DNA from: Halictus rubicundus
Lineage: Eukaryota > Arthropoda > Insecta > Hymenoptera > Halictidae
Assembly: GCF_050948215.1 (NCBI RefSeq)
Contig: NC_135149.1
Coordinates: 3,453,001 to 3,517,000 of the forward strand
Direction: 5' to 3'
DNA length: 64,000 nt
The translations under genes and the position numbers were made by a program. This document shows, piece by piece, positions 24,285-34,480 of this stretch. Below the pieces are notes generated by a model. That model had not been told where the DNA came from. It did not search any database and saw nothing but the letters and a program-made list of their open reading frames with translations. Position 1 is the first letter of the stretch. Each line of letters opens with the position of its first letter.

Positions 24285-24583
24285 TTAACACGTTCGCGGA
24301 CGTGAATGCTATAGCATTCATTTTCATAGTGATGCAAAATGACACGAGTGCTACAGCATTGAAATTTTAAAGCCAATTTTTATTCGTTTAATTTTATACG
24401 ACCTTATGTTTTTGTAATTAATATACACTTCAAAGTAATGACCAACTGTTATTACTAATGAGAGTTAACTTATTATTATTGTTTATGTCTAATCAGATTT
24501 CGGATAGTACAACTAGTTTCAAGAAAAATTGCCTGTCTATTTTTGCAGCTCACTGAAATGTTTACTATCCGTGAACGTGTTAA
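24285..24583. mobile_element. TTAA-flanked miniature element
   Basis: TTAA at 24285-24288 and 24580-24583. Inverted ends read CACGTTCGCGGACG on the left and CACGTTCACGGATA on the right. The body is AT-rich and has a perfect 18-bp palindrome, TGAATGCTATAGCATTCA, at 24303-24320. Likely piggyBac-type. Confidence 0.78.
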
Positions 24584-25029
24584 CGGATCAAGGGGCTGAA
24601 GGTATCAAAGAATATTGAGACAAGATGAAGTAAACATTTCTATGCATTTCTCACTGTAAAAATACGAACGCAGATACGCCGAACGATTAAAAATAAAAAA
24701 GATTCACTTATTTGTAAAACCGAGGGACAAGCCAGTGGATCAGTGAACGGGTTAACTCACCGCTGTGTCTGCGCGTGACGCGCCGATTCCACTCGGCGCG
24801 ATCGGCAGCGATAGAGGAAATTTTCCGACACTGTTTCGTCGAAAGACGGGTTTCCCAGCGGTTGTTTTCGTCGCGATGATTCTATTTTTCGCGCCACCCG
24901 TTACAAGGTGGAATCAGCCTTGTAAATGCAGCGTTGAATTTTTAATTCGATCCGCGGGGTTATGAATAAGGAATCGAGCTCGGCGAGCTAGAGAGGCTGC
25001 AGCCAAGTTCAAAGATCGAAGTTCCCGTC

Positions 25030-25066
25030 GCACGGCACGGCACGGCACGGCACGGCACGGCTCGGC
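25030..25066. repeat. (CGGCA)n pentamer run
   Basis: About seven tandem copies of CGGCA with one variant. The same unit recurs at 52855-52905. Confidence 0.9.
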
Positions 25067-25870
25067 GCAACGTGGCGTCGCGTGGATTCAGAAGAATTTG
25101 AATCCTCGGGAAATCAAACGGCCGAGACGAGGGGATTACCTCCGCCCGTTTAATGAAAAACTGAGCCACGGGATTAGCGCACGGAGTCCGAAGGGAGGAG
25201 AAAGTCGAGATTCTTGATGGGAGAAAGAGGCGGACGGCTGTGTTCGCTCGTCTCTTTCTTGGTCTTTTACAGCAGGAATTCCGTGGAGTTGAGAGAAGGT
25301 TTTCTCGGTCGGCAGACACACCGTCTGGCGATCGTCTAGCTTCGATGATCGGTAGTTCAGGTGTTTTTACGGTCCCCCCTCTCTCCACCTCATCCACCTC
25401 CTCCTCCTATCCCCCGACACGCTATTTTTTTCCTTCTAGCCGCCGCCGTTTCGGTTTGATGGCTTTTCCAGAGATTTTACCGTCCGGGCGCCAAGTTTTA
25501 CGATGTCGTTCCTGGATTTTATATCACGACGCCCCGTTCCGCCGATGAAGAACGAGTCGATTTACACGTCGCTTCACGGAAACATGGCCCGCGGAAACGA
25601 GCCCTTTTTCCACCGTAAATTCCGTTGGAATTTACTCGCCGCCACGACCCCCGAGGAACCGCGAGAGGGATCTGCTCTCTTGGTGCTGTTTCATCGTCGC
25701 TGTTTGCTTTAAATAATAGTCGACGATGGTCACCGTGATTTGTGTCGCGTTTCTATTCGACACCGGCCCTTGCAAATCACTCCATGGAACTCGCACATTC
25801 TTCGAGACGCGTCACAGCTTCCTGACACTTGTCCTGGAACCCATTAGAGTATTTCCAATGAGCGCAAACA

Positions 25871-26140
25871 ATGTTTTTCAAACATCCGAAGTCTTTTAGG
25901 TGCGTCAGTGTCTTCTCTCGAAAGCCTCTCGAGAAATCTACGATTTATCAGAAGTTTGCCAAAAGTTCTCCAAAAATTCTAGGACCTCTCATAATCATTC
26001 AGAGTCCACTCAAACAAATTCTCGGACCCATCGGAGCCTTCCAAAATTCTCAAAAAAAAAAAAATTGTACACCCTGTCACAATGTTCGCAAAGTCCTCCA
26101 AAAATTGTAGAACCTACCAACGTATTCCGAAATAACTCGC
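25871..26140. repeat. Degenerate 42-bp-period repeat, locus 2
   Basis: Shares the CCAAAAATTCTAGGACC core and the GAGTC spacer with 18698-18885. In one frame it reads KFAKSSPKILGPL, then SPLKQILGPIGAF. An A-run at 26051-26063 interrupts it. Not protein-coding as far as I can tell. Confidence 0.65.
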
Positions 26141-26490
26141 CATCCTCCGAGATCCGCGCAGACGTCTTCAGAGACCTCTCTCGCCATTTAAACCCTCGCA
26201 TATCAATGCCATTAACTTCGTTGACAGGTAGCGAAGCGATTCATTAGTCTGCAATTCCCGACCGGAAACGAAAGTGCGGGATATCAACGGTAGATCGTGA
26301 GGATCGAAGTCGATCTTCGTCCACTTTCCCGCTTCGATATTTATCTTCATTAGAGAGAAACGCGCGTGAGCGTGTTTCGAAACGCGTCGCGTCGCGCGTC
26401 GGTCCTCGCGGCCAATTACTTCATCGAAACTGTCGTGGTTCTCGTTTCCGCTGTTCTCTCGCGATCCCATGATTTGCCGCGCGAGACAAG

Positions 26491-26517
<27 letters not shown>
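26491..26517. repeat. (GA)n microsatellite
   Basis: Perfect GA run of about 27 bp. Confidence 0.95.
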
Positions 26518-26521
<4 letters not shown>

Positions 26522-27403
26522 AGAGAGCAACGTTCGCCGGAATCGGGCCCTCTTTCGAGAGACCGGAATTTCGGCGACATGCGATCCGAGCATTAAGGAA
26601 TAGTCGGGGAACGTTTACGCGAACGCTCCGGGGCTGATCTCGGCCGAGCCGGAATGAAAATGTTCCTGGGATTCGAATTCGAGACACGCGAGGCGATAAT
26701 AATGACGGGTCGAGGCCGATTCGCCGATTGAGTCATTACTTAACGCGTTCGATCTTCCGGGTGCGACGTTACCGGATCGAATCGACCCTGTTCCGCTAAC
26801 GAGCAATTGTAACGACCATTTACACTGCTCAATCCCTCGTTTAAAAATACGATTTAGGCAAAATTACTGACCTCACCCCCCCCCTCCCCCCGCGTGGTAC
26901 GAAGGTGTCTTTACACTAACTCTCACACGAGTCCCGTCAAAATCGGCTTGTGCAACTCGAACACGTTCCTTCGTGAAACAGGGTCTCGAGCAACTGTATT
27001 TATTCAATTTTCAATGAGTAGATTGCCTTTTCACCTGAATCAGTGTCGTGTTATTTTTTTTTTTTCAGGGACTAATACCGTTTCGCAACTCTCCGTAGAA
27101 TAAGCAAGCCAGCCCGTGCTATCAAAGGCAGTCAGAGTCAATACGCGACGGTTAAGTGTCACCGTGCGTTCCCCGAGAGCCTGTGTCGAGAGAAGTTTCG
27201 CCACGACTTCCGTTACACGAAACGTAATCGCAGCGAATGGTCGACTCTAATGACCCTTTGGCATCGGCCATGGTAATTCCCGGTCGTGAAGCGATTCCTA
27301 CGCGGCCCTCTGCCGATCCCATGACGCCCTGGCCGCTCGTTAACGTAACAGATAACGACTTTCACCTATGCGTGATCCGCAGCTGCGGAGATGCTCGCCG
27401 AGA

Positions 27404-27407
<4 letters not shown>

Positions 27408-27471
<64 letters not shown>
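27408..27471. repeat. (CT)n microsatellite
   Basis: Perfect CT run of about 63 bp, continued by impure CT to 27489. Confidence 0.97.
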
Positions 27472-27473
<2 letters not shown>

Positions 27474-28604
27474 CTCCCTCTCCCTCTCTTGTTGTTTGCT
27501 CGCCGTGATAGCCGGCCGAGCTTTATTTTCTCGGCTCTCTGTGTCGCCACAGGTGGTTAACACGGTGTTTCCAACCGGGAATGATGAATATGTTAAGCAG
27601 CCTCGTTCGAACGTGTGTGTGTGCGCGCGCGCGCAGTTTCGCTTTCTGCCAGGCGACTCTTCTTGGAAAACTACCCCCAAAAAAATTCTCAACAACATAT
27701 TATACCACCGACAATGCCCAAAGATTTAGGCAACAGGTTCTGCCATGAAAATATCCAGAATTTTTTCTAGTCAGTTTAACGGGTAAGTCACGTGACTTTT
27801 TGAGAGTCAGCAGGTCGGTAACTGCTGTATAATTTCCGTTTACAGCCTTCAGCCACTGAATTAAGATCCGTATTATATCCGTATATGTGACTAAACTTGT
27901 CACATTTTTTGCTCTGTATGATCGATATTATGAATTCTGACGCCAGAAAACGCGCTTCAAGTTTTTGGCTTTATTTCGCAGAGAATCAAAACAGAATATT
28001 GTTAAATTTGTAGTTGGAGATATTTTCTAGCGCTCGCTGCTCTCGATTTCATCCAGAAAACTCATCCAATGGCATAAAAATGCTTGGATTCCACGCACAT
28101 CGTCAATCTTTGGCCTACTTCTAACGCTTAACCTTCCTCTTTCGAATGAGTCCTTTCCCAGCGAAAAATATTCTCATATAAGGACGAAAAGTTGAGGCAC
28201 GTAAAACCATTTTTCGCTTAATTTTGTCGGTAACGTAGCCACTCTACCATATCGTGAATTACGGAGTCTTGGCGCTTAACAGTAGATTCGAATTTTAATT
28301 TACCTCGAGTTTCTGCAATTGATGCAGAAATGTTTTATCGCGCGCAAAGATCCGCAGTCTGTTTACGAATACAATGAATTCTCGATATATGTCAACAACA
28401 CTGGTCTTGCCCAGCGTCGTGTATCGTCCAAGAGACGTACCCGAGCCGTTATGTTTGTGTTCCTCGGCGTCCGAGGCCTCTCGATCTTCGTACCCTCACG
28501 GGGTATACCCCGCGGTAGTGGGGATAATTCTACGACATTTATCATCCAGGTCTTGACGACATATGTGAAGAAATCACTGCAATTTCTTTCGTCGCAGGGG
28601 AGGT

Positions 28605-28864
28605 TTAACCCCTTAACTTGTACGCTCGTTCCCTTTTTTAATCCCTTAACTTGAATATAATCGAGAATTGATAATAACAATGTGAAAGCAAAGAAAAAAA
28701 ATCGTTTTATTGATATTTATCATTTCCATGGGATTGTAAGCTATGACACTTATTTATTCAAGACTAAAATATAGCCTTTTTCCATGGAACAAAAGCGCAG
28801 TATATCAAAAATTGATTTTTTTTTTTGGCCGGTTTAAAAAAAAAACTGTGCGTTAAGGGGTTAA
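28605..28864. mobile_element. TTAA-flanked miniature element
   Basis: TTAA at 28605-28608 and 28861-28864 with inverted ends TTAACCCCTTAAC on both sides. The 260-bp body is AT-rich with homopolymer runs and no coding. Likely a piggyBac-type miniature element. Confidence 0.68.
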
Positions 28865-30789
28865 CCTTTGGAAAAAGGCATTTTCGCAACTGTGCAATTG
28901 ACGATGCTTAAGATCGATGTATGCATTTATTTAGCAATTTTCATTAGTCTGTTGCTTCTAATGCGACAGAATTCATTTGTGTTTGAGATTGTGTAACGAT
29001 TTTGATATTACGGGTCAAGATAGACTCGGCCACCGCTGTCGGAGGATCGACAATTTCCGTGAGAAACGATCGAGGAAGAACGTGGCGTGATTCTGTGCCC
29101 GGAATCATCGATCCTAGTTTCCCGAGGCGGGGAGCAGGCTGCTCTCGCCGGCAATGACCTAGCCCCGTCATTCTTTTCCCCGTCGCGGTCTCCCCGAAGG
29201 GATTAAGTAATCCGGTGGCTTCACTCGTAAAAGGTGAAGCACGTTTCCATAAATGTTTTTCACTGCCAATGGCACGCGCGACGTGTCGTGTCGATCGGCC
29301 ATTTACGAGACACACGCGCTTTCCCCCGCCGCGCCGCGTCGCGCCGCTCTCTGCGCTGTACGCGCAGAGCAAACTCCGTGTGCGCCGATTCACCCGATAA
29401 GTGAAAAGAACCGGGGCAAAAAGTCGCCAGTGTGCTCATTCACCGGATCATTTTTTCCCCCGAGCTGATCCCGATGATGAACGAACGCGACGCGCGGCTG
29501 CTCGCCATTCACGCGTTTCATTCGTAACACGGTCTCGATCATTTCTTTTTTTCTTCTTCTCGCTCGCATTCGACCAGCCTAGCTCGATCGAAGATCTCCG
29601 TTCGATTCGAATCGAACGGGAAGTCTGACGGTAATTCGGAATCGATTCTACGTTTCGATTAACCCCCGCCTTGTTTCTGTTGTAATCGCGCTCGTAAAAG
29701 GCAGTTTGCTTCGTGGAAACCGGAGTGAAAGGAAAACACGAGATCTTTGTAGTTCCGACAAATTTTCTGAAGTCTCCTTAACCCTTTGCACTCCAAGTGG
29801 AATTTCGACACAAAATCCGTATAGCATATAAAATTGCATTTGCCCATAGAGCATTGGAACGTGTAACAAATTGTTTTGCATTTCGCCAGTCGTGTGCAAA
29901 GGATCAACTCTTAAGTGGCCTATTGGACCCTGTCGAAAGCCCTACGTTCGATAAAGCCTGTCTTCTATTATCTCACAGCGTGTGGACTGGTGCACAGAAA
30001 AATGGATTTTCAATTCGTCGATTCGGCAAGAATCGACATTAAATGAATTGAAGGGGTTGTTGCACTTTTAAAGTTCCATTTGAGAGAACTATTACCACGG
30101 AAAACAAAATATTTGTATCTACTGTCTTCAGAAATGATCATGATGCTTGAATGAATGTCTTAAAAAATAATCTTGGTGCTTCAAGGAGTATGTCTTTAAT
30201 GAATGTTTGCGGTATCGCGAGCCACTCGAGCCGGGAGAAGATAACGAAGCAACTATCTGACAAGAAACAAGAGCACTGGAGGTACAGCGAAGCGAGCAAC
30301 GAGTTGACTCGGCTTTTCCGGGGTCAAAGGGGAGACGGAGGGATCCGCGAGAAGCAGGGGTCGCTTATTATCGGATTCATCAGCCGCGCGAACTTTAATA
30401 AGAGAGGAAAGTGGGGGTCGGGTCGGGTTCTCGAGTGGCCCGCGAACTTGACCCATTTCAGCCCGAGGAAGAAAAAGTGGGAAGAAAGCGGACAAAAAGC
30501 TCCGACACGCGGAAGAAGGAAAGTATAAAACGAAGGACAAAGAGCCGGACCGGTAACCGGGCACGGCGCGCGGCGCAGCGAAAAATAAAAATACCGCGAC
30601 GGGGACACGGCGGAATGATAAATTCGCGTTCACACGTGTTTTTTGCCCGGCCTCCACCTGCCCCCACCTGATTCGATCCTAATCGACGATCTTACGTCAC
30701 GGATGCAAAGTCACAACCGGTTTCAGACAGCGAACGGGCCTTACGAACTGTTTACACGTAGCGTGCGTCAGCTCCGGGCCCAGTCTCCC

Positions 30790-30792
<3 letters not shown>

Positions 30793-30846
<54 letters not shown>
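30793..30846. repeat. (CT)n microsatellite
   Basis: Perfect CT run of about 54 bp. Confidence 0.97.
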
Positions 30847-30850
<4 letters not shown>

Positions 30851-31796
30851 CCGTCTCCTTGTACTTCTCTACCTCGGATTCTGGACAGCCAAAGGTCTCT
30901 CCGGTGCGCTGCGTTATCTAATAATAAACTCGCAAGACAAGGCGAAATCGCTCGGCGAATCTCCGTTCGGTCGCACGCGATCCATCGATTTTTCCTCGCT
31001 CGAGAATTACGCGAAAATCGAAGAGTTTTTAGACTATTTCCACCTGGAATTTCGACAGGATGGAACTATTTCCATTTTCGCAGACACCTTTCTCTTGATC
31101 ACTCGAGGACGACAGTTAACACTTTGCACTCGACCGTAGGACACCGCTGAAACTGCCTACACTGTTTAAGCCGAAACAATTCTCATATAGCCGAATATTT
31201 GTCGGTTTAATAAATCGCTGAAAGTTCGAATGTGGTGTAAGCAAATACATTTGATTTGATATCGGAAAAATGGAAAAGGTCATATGTATAGAAGATATTC
31301 TTGATCGAATGGAACGTTTGGATTCCGGAGTGAAAGTAGCTTCGAGCAGAAAGAATGAATTTCTTATAATTGCAGGAGACTGGACCGGCATCTTCCATCT
31401 GCTTAGACCGCGGTTAGAGGACCCTATCCGCCGCAGGACAGACCGAAATGAAATTCACACCCCTCCCGGTGAAAACTAGAAAAAGTGTGGCCACCGTTCG
31501 GCGTTCGCCTCTGTTATTTCAATATCCGCGAATGGCAGCGCTATCGAGTATTGAGTGTAAATATTTGCGCGGCGCTCGACGTTTATTCAACGGCCGAAAC
31601 GGCTCTCCCCCTGCCATTCGAAGAGAAAGGTCGAGGGCCAGAGAGAGAGAGCGGATGAGCGAGCGCGAGAGAGAGGGGGGGGGGGGGGGCGGCGGCGCAT
31701 AATTACGTGGCTCCTCCGCGGAGTGCGCGAATTTTCGAGCAATTAAGCCGGGGGACGGAATTAAGCAAAGAGACAGAGCGGCCGCGCCGCACTCAC

Positions 31797-31833
31797 CCTT
31801 CTGCAGCTGGCCGTGGTCCGCGTTCATTTTCGC
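31797..31833 (-). CDS. 37-bp microexon of the zinc-finger gene
   Basis: Minus-strand exon encoding AKMNADHGQLQK plus one base. The acceptor is TTGCAG (31834-31839) after a pyrimidine-rich stretch and a CTAAT branch-like motif. The donor GTGAGT lies at 31791-31796. The upstream exon ends on a complete codon, so the joins are in phase, and the single leftover G pairs with the GG that opens the exon at 10237. Thirty-seven bases is short for an insect exon. The three-way phase match and good splice sites support it; an expressed transcript would settle it. Confidence 0.68.
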
Positions 31834-31931
31834 CTGCAACAGAAAGTGCTGCGCTTCACTAAGTAGAATTAGCACGGGGCCCGCGAAAATTCCGGCGATT
31901 CGGTTAAAATATGTGCGACCGGCTGGCTCAC
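31834..31931 (-). other. 98-bp intron of the zinc-finger gene
   Basis: Minus-strand intron beginning GTGAGC and ending CACTTTCTGTTGCAG, with a GTGCTAATTCTAC branch-site-like motif about 40 bp before the acceptor. Typical size for a short insect intron. Confidence 0.65.
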
Positions 31932-32000
31932 CTCGTAACCTTGTTTCGCACCCCGTCCACCGCCCCAGTAGTCGCTCTCCTTGTCGTGGGGGTTGCATTG
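31932..32000 (-). CDS. 69-bp upstream exon of the zinc-finger gene
   Basis: Minus-strand exon of exactly 23 codons reading QCNPHDKESDYWGGG, then RGAKQGYE. The acceptor TTTCTGTTCCAG is strong and the donor is GAG followed by GTGAGC. It is followed in phase by the 37-bp microexon. The peptide has no domain I recognise; the acidic HDKESDYW stretch and glycine run look like a flexible N-terminal region of a transcription factor. Further 5' exons, including the start codon, should lie at higher coordinates, but I could not identify them. Confidence 0.68.
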
Positions 32001-32156
32001 CTGGAACAGAAACCATGGGGAACCGTTACATCCTCCGAACATTTCGCTGAAAAACTCTGTGCAATCTTTTTTTGCCGGTATTAGATCGCTGCGTGTCCGA
32101 AAATAGGGAAAGAGCGAATTCGGACACTTATAAAACTGGAACGCGAGAGAGTTTAG

Positions 32157-32890
32157 GCTGAATTAGGGGGAGATTAAGTCGTCGTTTTGCTGGTTCCAAA
32201 TGATTCTAGAAGCTGCGAGCCGTCAAAGTATACCCTTTCGATCGCTAGCTTCCATGAAAGTAAGGGGTGGCTGGATTTTAATTCAGTGGCTGAATTTCCG
32301 TTTAACCAGAGTTGATGAGAAGTTTTAAAAGTAATTGTGATATAGTTTGTGCTGAATTAGGGGGGGTTTAAGTCATCGTTTTCCAGATTTCCAATGATTC
32401 CGCAAGATGTGAGCCATCAAAGTATACCCTTTCGTTCGCTAGCTTCCATGAAAGTAAGGGGTAGCTGGATTTTAATTCAGTGGGTGAATTTCCGTTTAAC
32501 TAGAGTTGATGAGAAGTTTTAAAAGTAATTGTGATATAGTTTGTGCTGAATTAGGGGGGGTTTAAGTCATCGTTTTCCAGATTTCCAATGATTCCGCAAG
32601 ATGTGAGCCATCAAAGTATACCCTTTCATTCGCTAGCTTCCATGAAAGTAAGGGGTAGCTGGATTTTAATTCAGTGGGTGAATTTCCGTTTAACCAGAGT
32701 TGATGAGAAGTTTTAAAAGTAATTGTGATATAGTTTGTGCTGAATTAGGGAGGGTTTAAGTTATCGTTTTCCAGATTTCCAATGATGCCGCAAGATGTGA
32801 GCCATCAAAGTATACCCTTTTTTTCACAAGCCTCTATGTAAAAGGGTTACTAGATTTCAGTGGTTAAATTTCTCAAATTGAAGTCTAACA
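32157..32890. repeat. 194-bp minisatellite, three full units plus a diverged fourth
   Basis: Units start at GCTGAATTAGGG, at 32157, 32351, 32545 and 32739, an exact 194-bp spacing. The second and third units are nearly identical, the first has more differences and the fourth decays after about 80 bp. Each contains CATCAAAGTATACCCTTT (CGTCAAAG in the first). The array continues in degenerate form at 34411 beyond an inserted Tc1 element. Confidence 0.93.
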
Positions 32891-32892
32891 TA

Positions 32893-34408
32893 CAGTGACG
32901 AGCAAAAGTGTAAAGCACACTTCGCTAGTTTTACATAAAACGTGATAATACAACCAACATAATAATAATTATATGGTGAACGTGATAAACAAAACATAAC
33001 AGTTTATGCTCGATAATATCAACAATATATATATATATATATATATAATATTTTACAAAAATAAGGATTCCAAGCAATGTTTACAGTTTTGCACGTTTCA
33101 TCAGAAACGGTTAAGATAGTACACAAATGCTAGGGAAATGAAATTGTCAACAAACACTGATAGCCAGCTGTAGTAAGACACGTTTAGGCTGGTGTTTACA
33201 CAGTTTTTCTGCTATTTGAAAGTTAGTTGACGCGCGTAAGTCAAGATGAAACCACTTAGTGCAGATAAAAGAAACAGTATCATTTCATTGTGCGATGAAG
33301 GTTTTTCACTACGGCAAGTCGCAGTAAAATGTGCTGTAAGTCATGCGATGGTTGCAAGAATAAAGATAACCTATGATAGTGTGTCAACTTCTTCAAGAAA
33401 CGGTAGACCGCAACTTGTTTCTGACAGAGCTGCACGTGAAATTGCACATCGCCTTCGGTCTGAAAGTCATAAAACTCCAAAAATCGCGGCTCACGACATT
33501 TGAGTAAATGCAAGTGTATGGACCATTCGCCGCTCCTTAAAGAGAATCGGGTTCAAAGCGAAAGAAAAGAAACGCAAACCAGCTGTTTCAGACAAAAAGA
33601 TTAAACTACGAAAAAAATTTGCTTATACATACAAAGAGTGGACAACAGAAGATTGGAAAAGACTTATTTGGTCTGACGAAACAAAAATTAATAGATTTGA
33701 ATCTGATGGAAGGTCTTGGTACTGGACTTCATCCGAAAATAGTAATCAAGCAGGTAGCATAAAACACACTATGAAGTTCGGGGGTGGCTCAATTATGTGT
33801 TGGGGTTGTTTTATTCATGAGGGTGTTGGTCCCTTAGTTCGGATAGAAGGTATCATGTGCAAAGAGCATTATTTAAATATTTTGCAAAATAATTCACCTT
33901 CTATTGTTAATTCTATTGAATTTGCTGAAGATGGTGTAGTATTTCAACAAGACGGGGACCCTAAGCATACTGCAGAGATAGTAAAAACCTGGCTAGAAAA
34001 TCAAAAGTTTTCTGTGATGAAGTGGCCAGCACAAAGTCCAGATATAAACTCAATCGAAAATTTGTGGTCAATTGTGAAAAGAAGGCTAGAACAAGAATGG
34101 TACAACATTGAGTCAGAAATTATAAAAAATTTAATAGACAGTATGCCACGCAGGCTAGAAGCGGTACAAAAAAGTAAAGGAAAATGGAGAAAATATTAAT
34201 TTAAAGCTTCATTTCGACGAGCACAATTAAAGCGCAAAACCGTAAAAATTGTTTTCCATCCCTATTTTCGATCGATATTCCGTATATCGTTAATATTAAC
34301 GAAAATAAACTGGTATGTTTTATCTTTATCAATCAATTGAAAAATAGGTTGTATTATCACGTTTTATGTAAAACTAGCGAAGTGTGATTACACTTTTGCT
34401 CGTCACTA
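32893..34408 (+). mobile_element. Almost intact Tc1-like transposon
   Basis: A 1516-bp element with inverted repeats of about 62 bp (32893-32955 and 34347-34408), which differ mainly at a small indel after GAGCAAAAGTGTAA. TA dinucleotides flank it at 32891-32892 and 34409-34410. It encodes one transposase that is complete apart from a single stop. The left non-coding part has a (TA)n run at about 33024-33047. The near-identity of the ends shows recent insertion. It split a minisatellite array. Confidence 0.95.
33246..34199 (+). pseudogene. Tc1 transposase with one in-frame stop
   Basis: A single frame of 318 codons, broken only by TGA at 33501-33503. The N-terminus is a paired-like helix-turn-helix (KRNSIISLCDEGFSLRQVAV, with SHAMVARI), followed by GRPQLVSD and a second DNA-binding half (VNASVWTIRRSLKRIGF). 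The DDE catalytic core is complete: IWSDETKINRF (first D), VFQQDGDPKHTA (second D), SPDINSIENLWSIVKRR (E). Thirty-four residues separate the second D from the E, the Tc1 DD34E signature. A glycine-rich GGGSIMCWGCF block and a C-terminal MPRRLEAVQKSKGKWRKY match the family. Length is slightly below the usual 340 residues. The stop sits between the two DNA-binding subdomains, so this copy should not make full-length enzyme unless read through. A sequencing error is possible. Confidence 0.93.
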
Positions 34409-34410
34409 TA

Positions 34411-34480
34411 TTTTGTGCTATATCAGGGAGAGTTTATGTGATCGTTTGACTCACTATAAATTGCTATGTCGCAGAGGAAA
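34411..34480. repeat. Minisatellite remnant right of the Tc1 element
   Basis: TTTTGTGCTATATCAGGGAG and the following bases match the unit start TTTGTGCTGAATTAGGGAGG seen at 32735, then diverge. This places the Tc1 insertion near the end of a unit. Confidence 0.7.

Larger units (their letters stand above)
10238..31796 (-). other. Long intron (about 21.6 kb) of the zinc-finger gene
   Basis: Bounded on the minus strand by the GTGAGT donor at 31791-31796 and the TTCCAG acceptor at 10238-10243. It contains one piggyBac derivative, four miniature elements, several (CT)n arrays, GC-rich pentamer runs and two patches of a degenerate 42-bp repeat, each listed separately. The gaps 10356-12323, 13556-17366, 18152-18697, 18983-21315, 26180-27407 and 28865-30792 show no gene I can recognise. 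Two perfect TGACGTCA palindromes (19132 and 22161) are the only regulatory-looking motifs picked out. Confidence 0.55.

Noticed and set aside
24757..24965. Minus-strand donor-like GTGAGT as a possible exon end
   Set aside because: The upstream sequence shows no protein-like frame and no matching acceptor or phase.
29779..29906. Possible TTAA miniature element starting TTAACCCTTTGCACTCC
   Set aside because: The right end (GTGTGCAAAGGATCAA) lacks TTAA and matches only loosely; too weak to list.
31116..31140. GTTAACACTTTGCACTCGA, like the end of a TTAA element
   Set aside because: No inverted partner found within 400 bp on either side.
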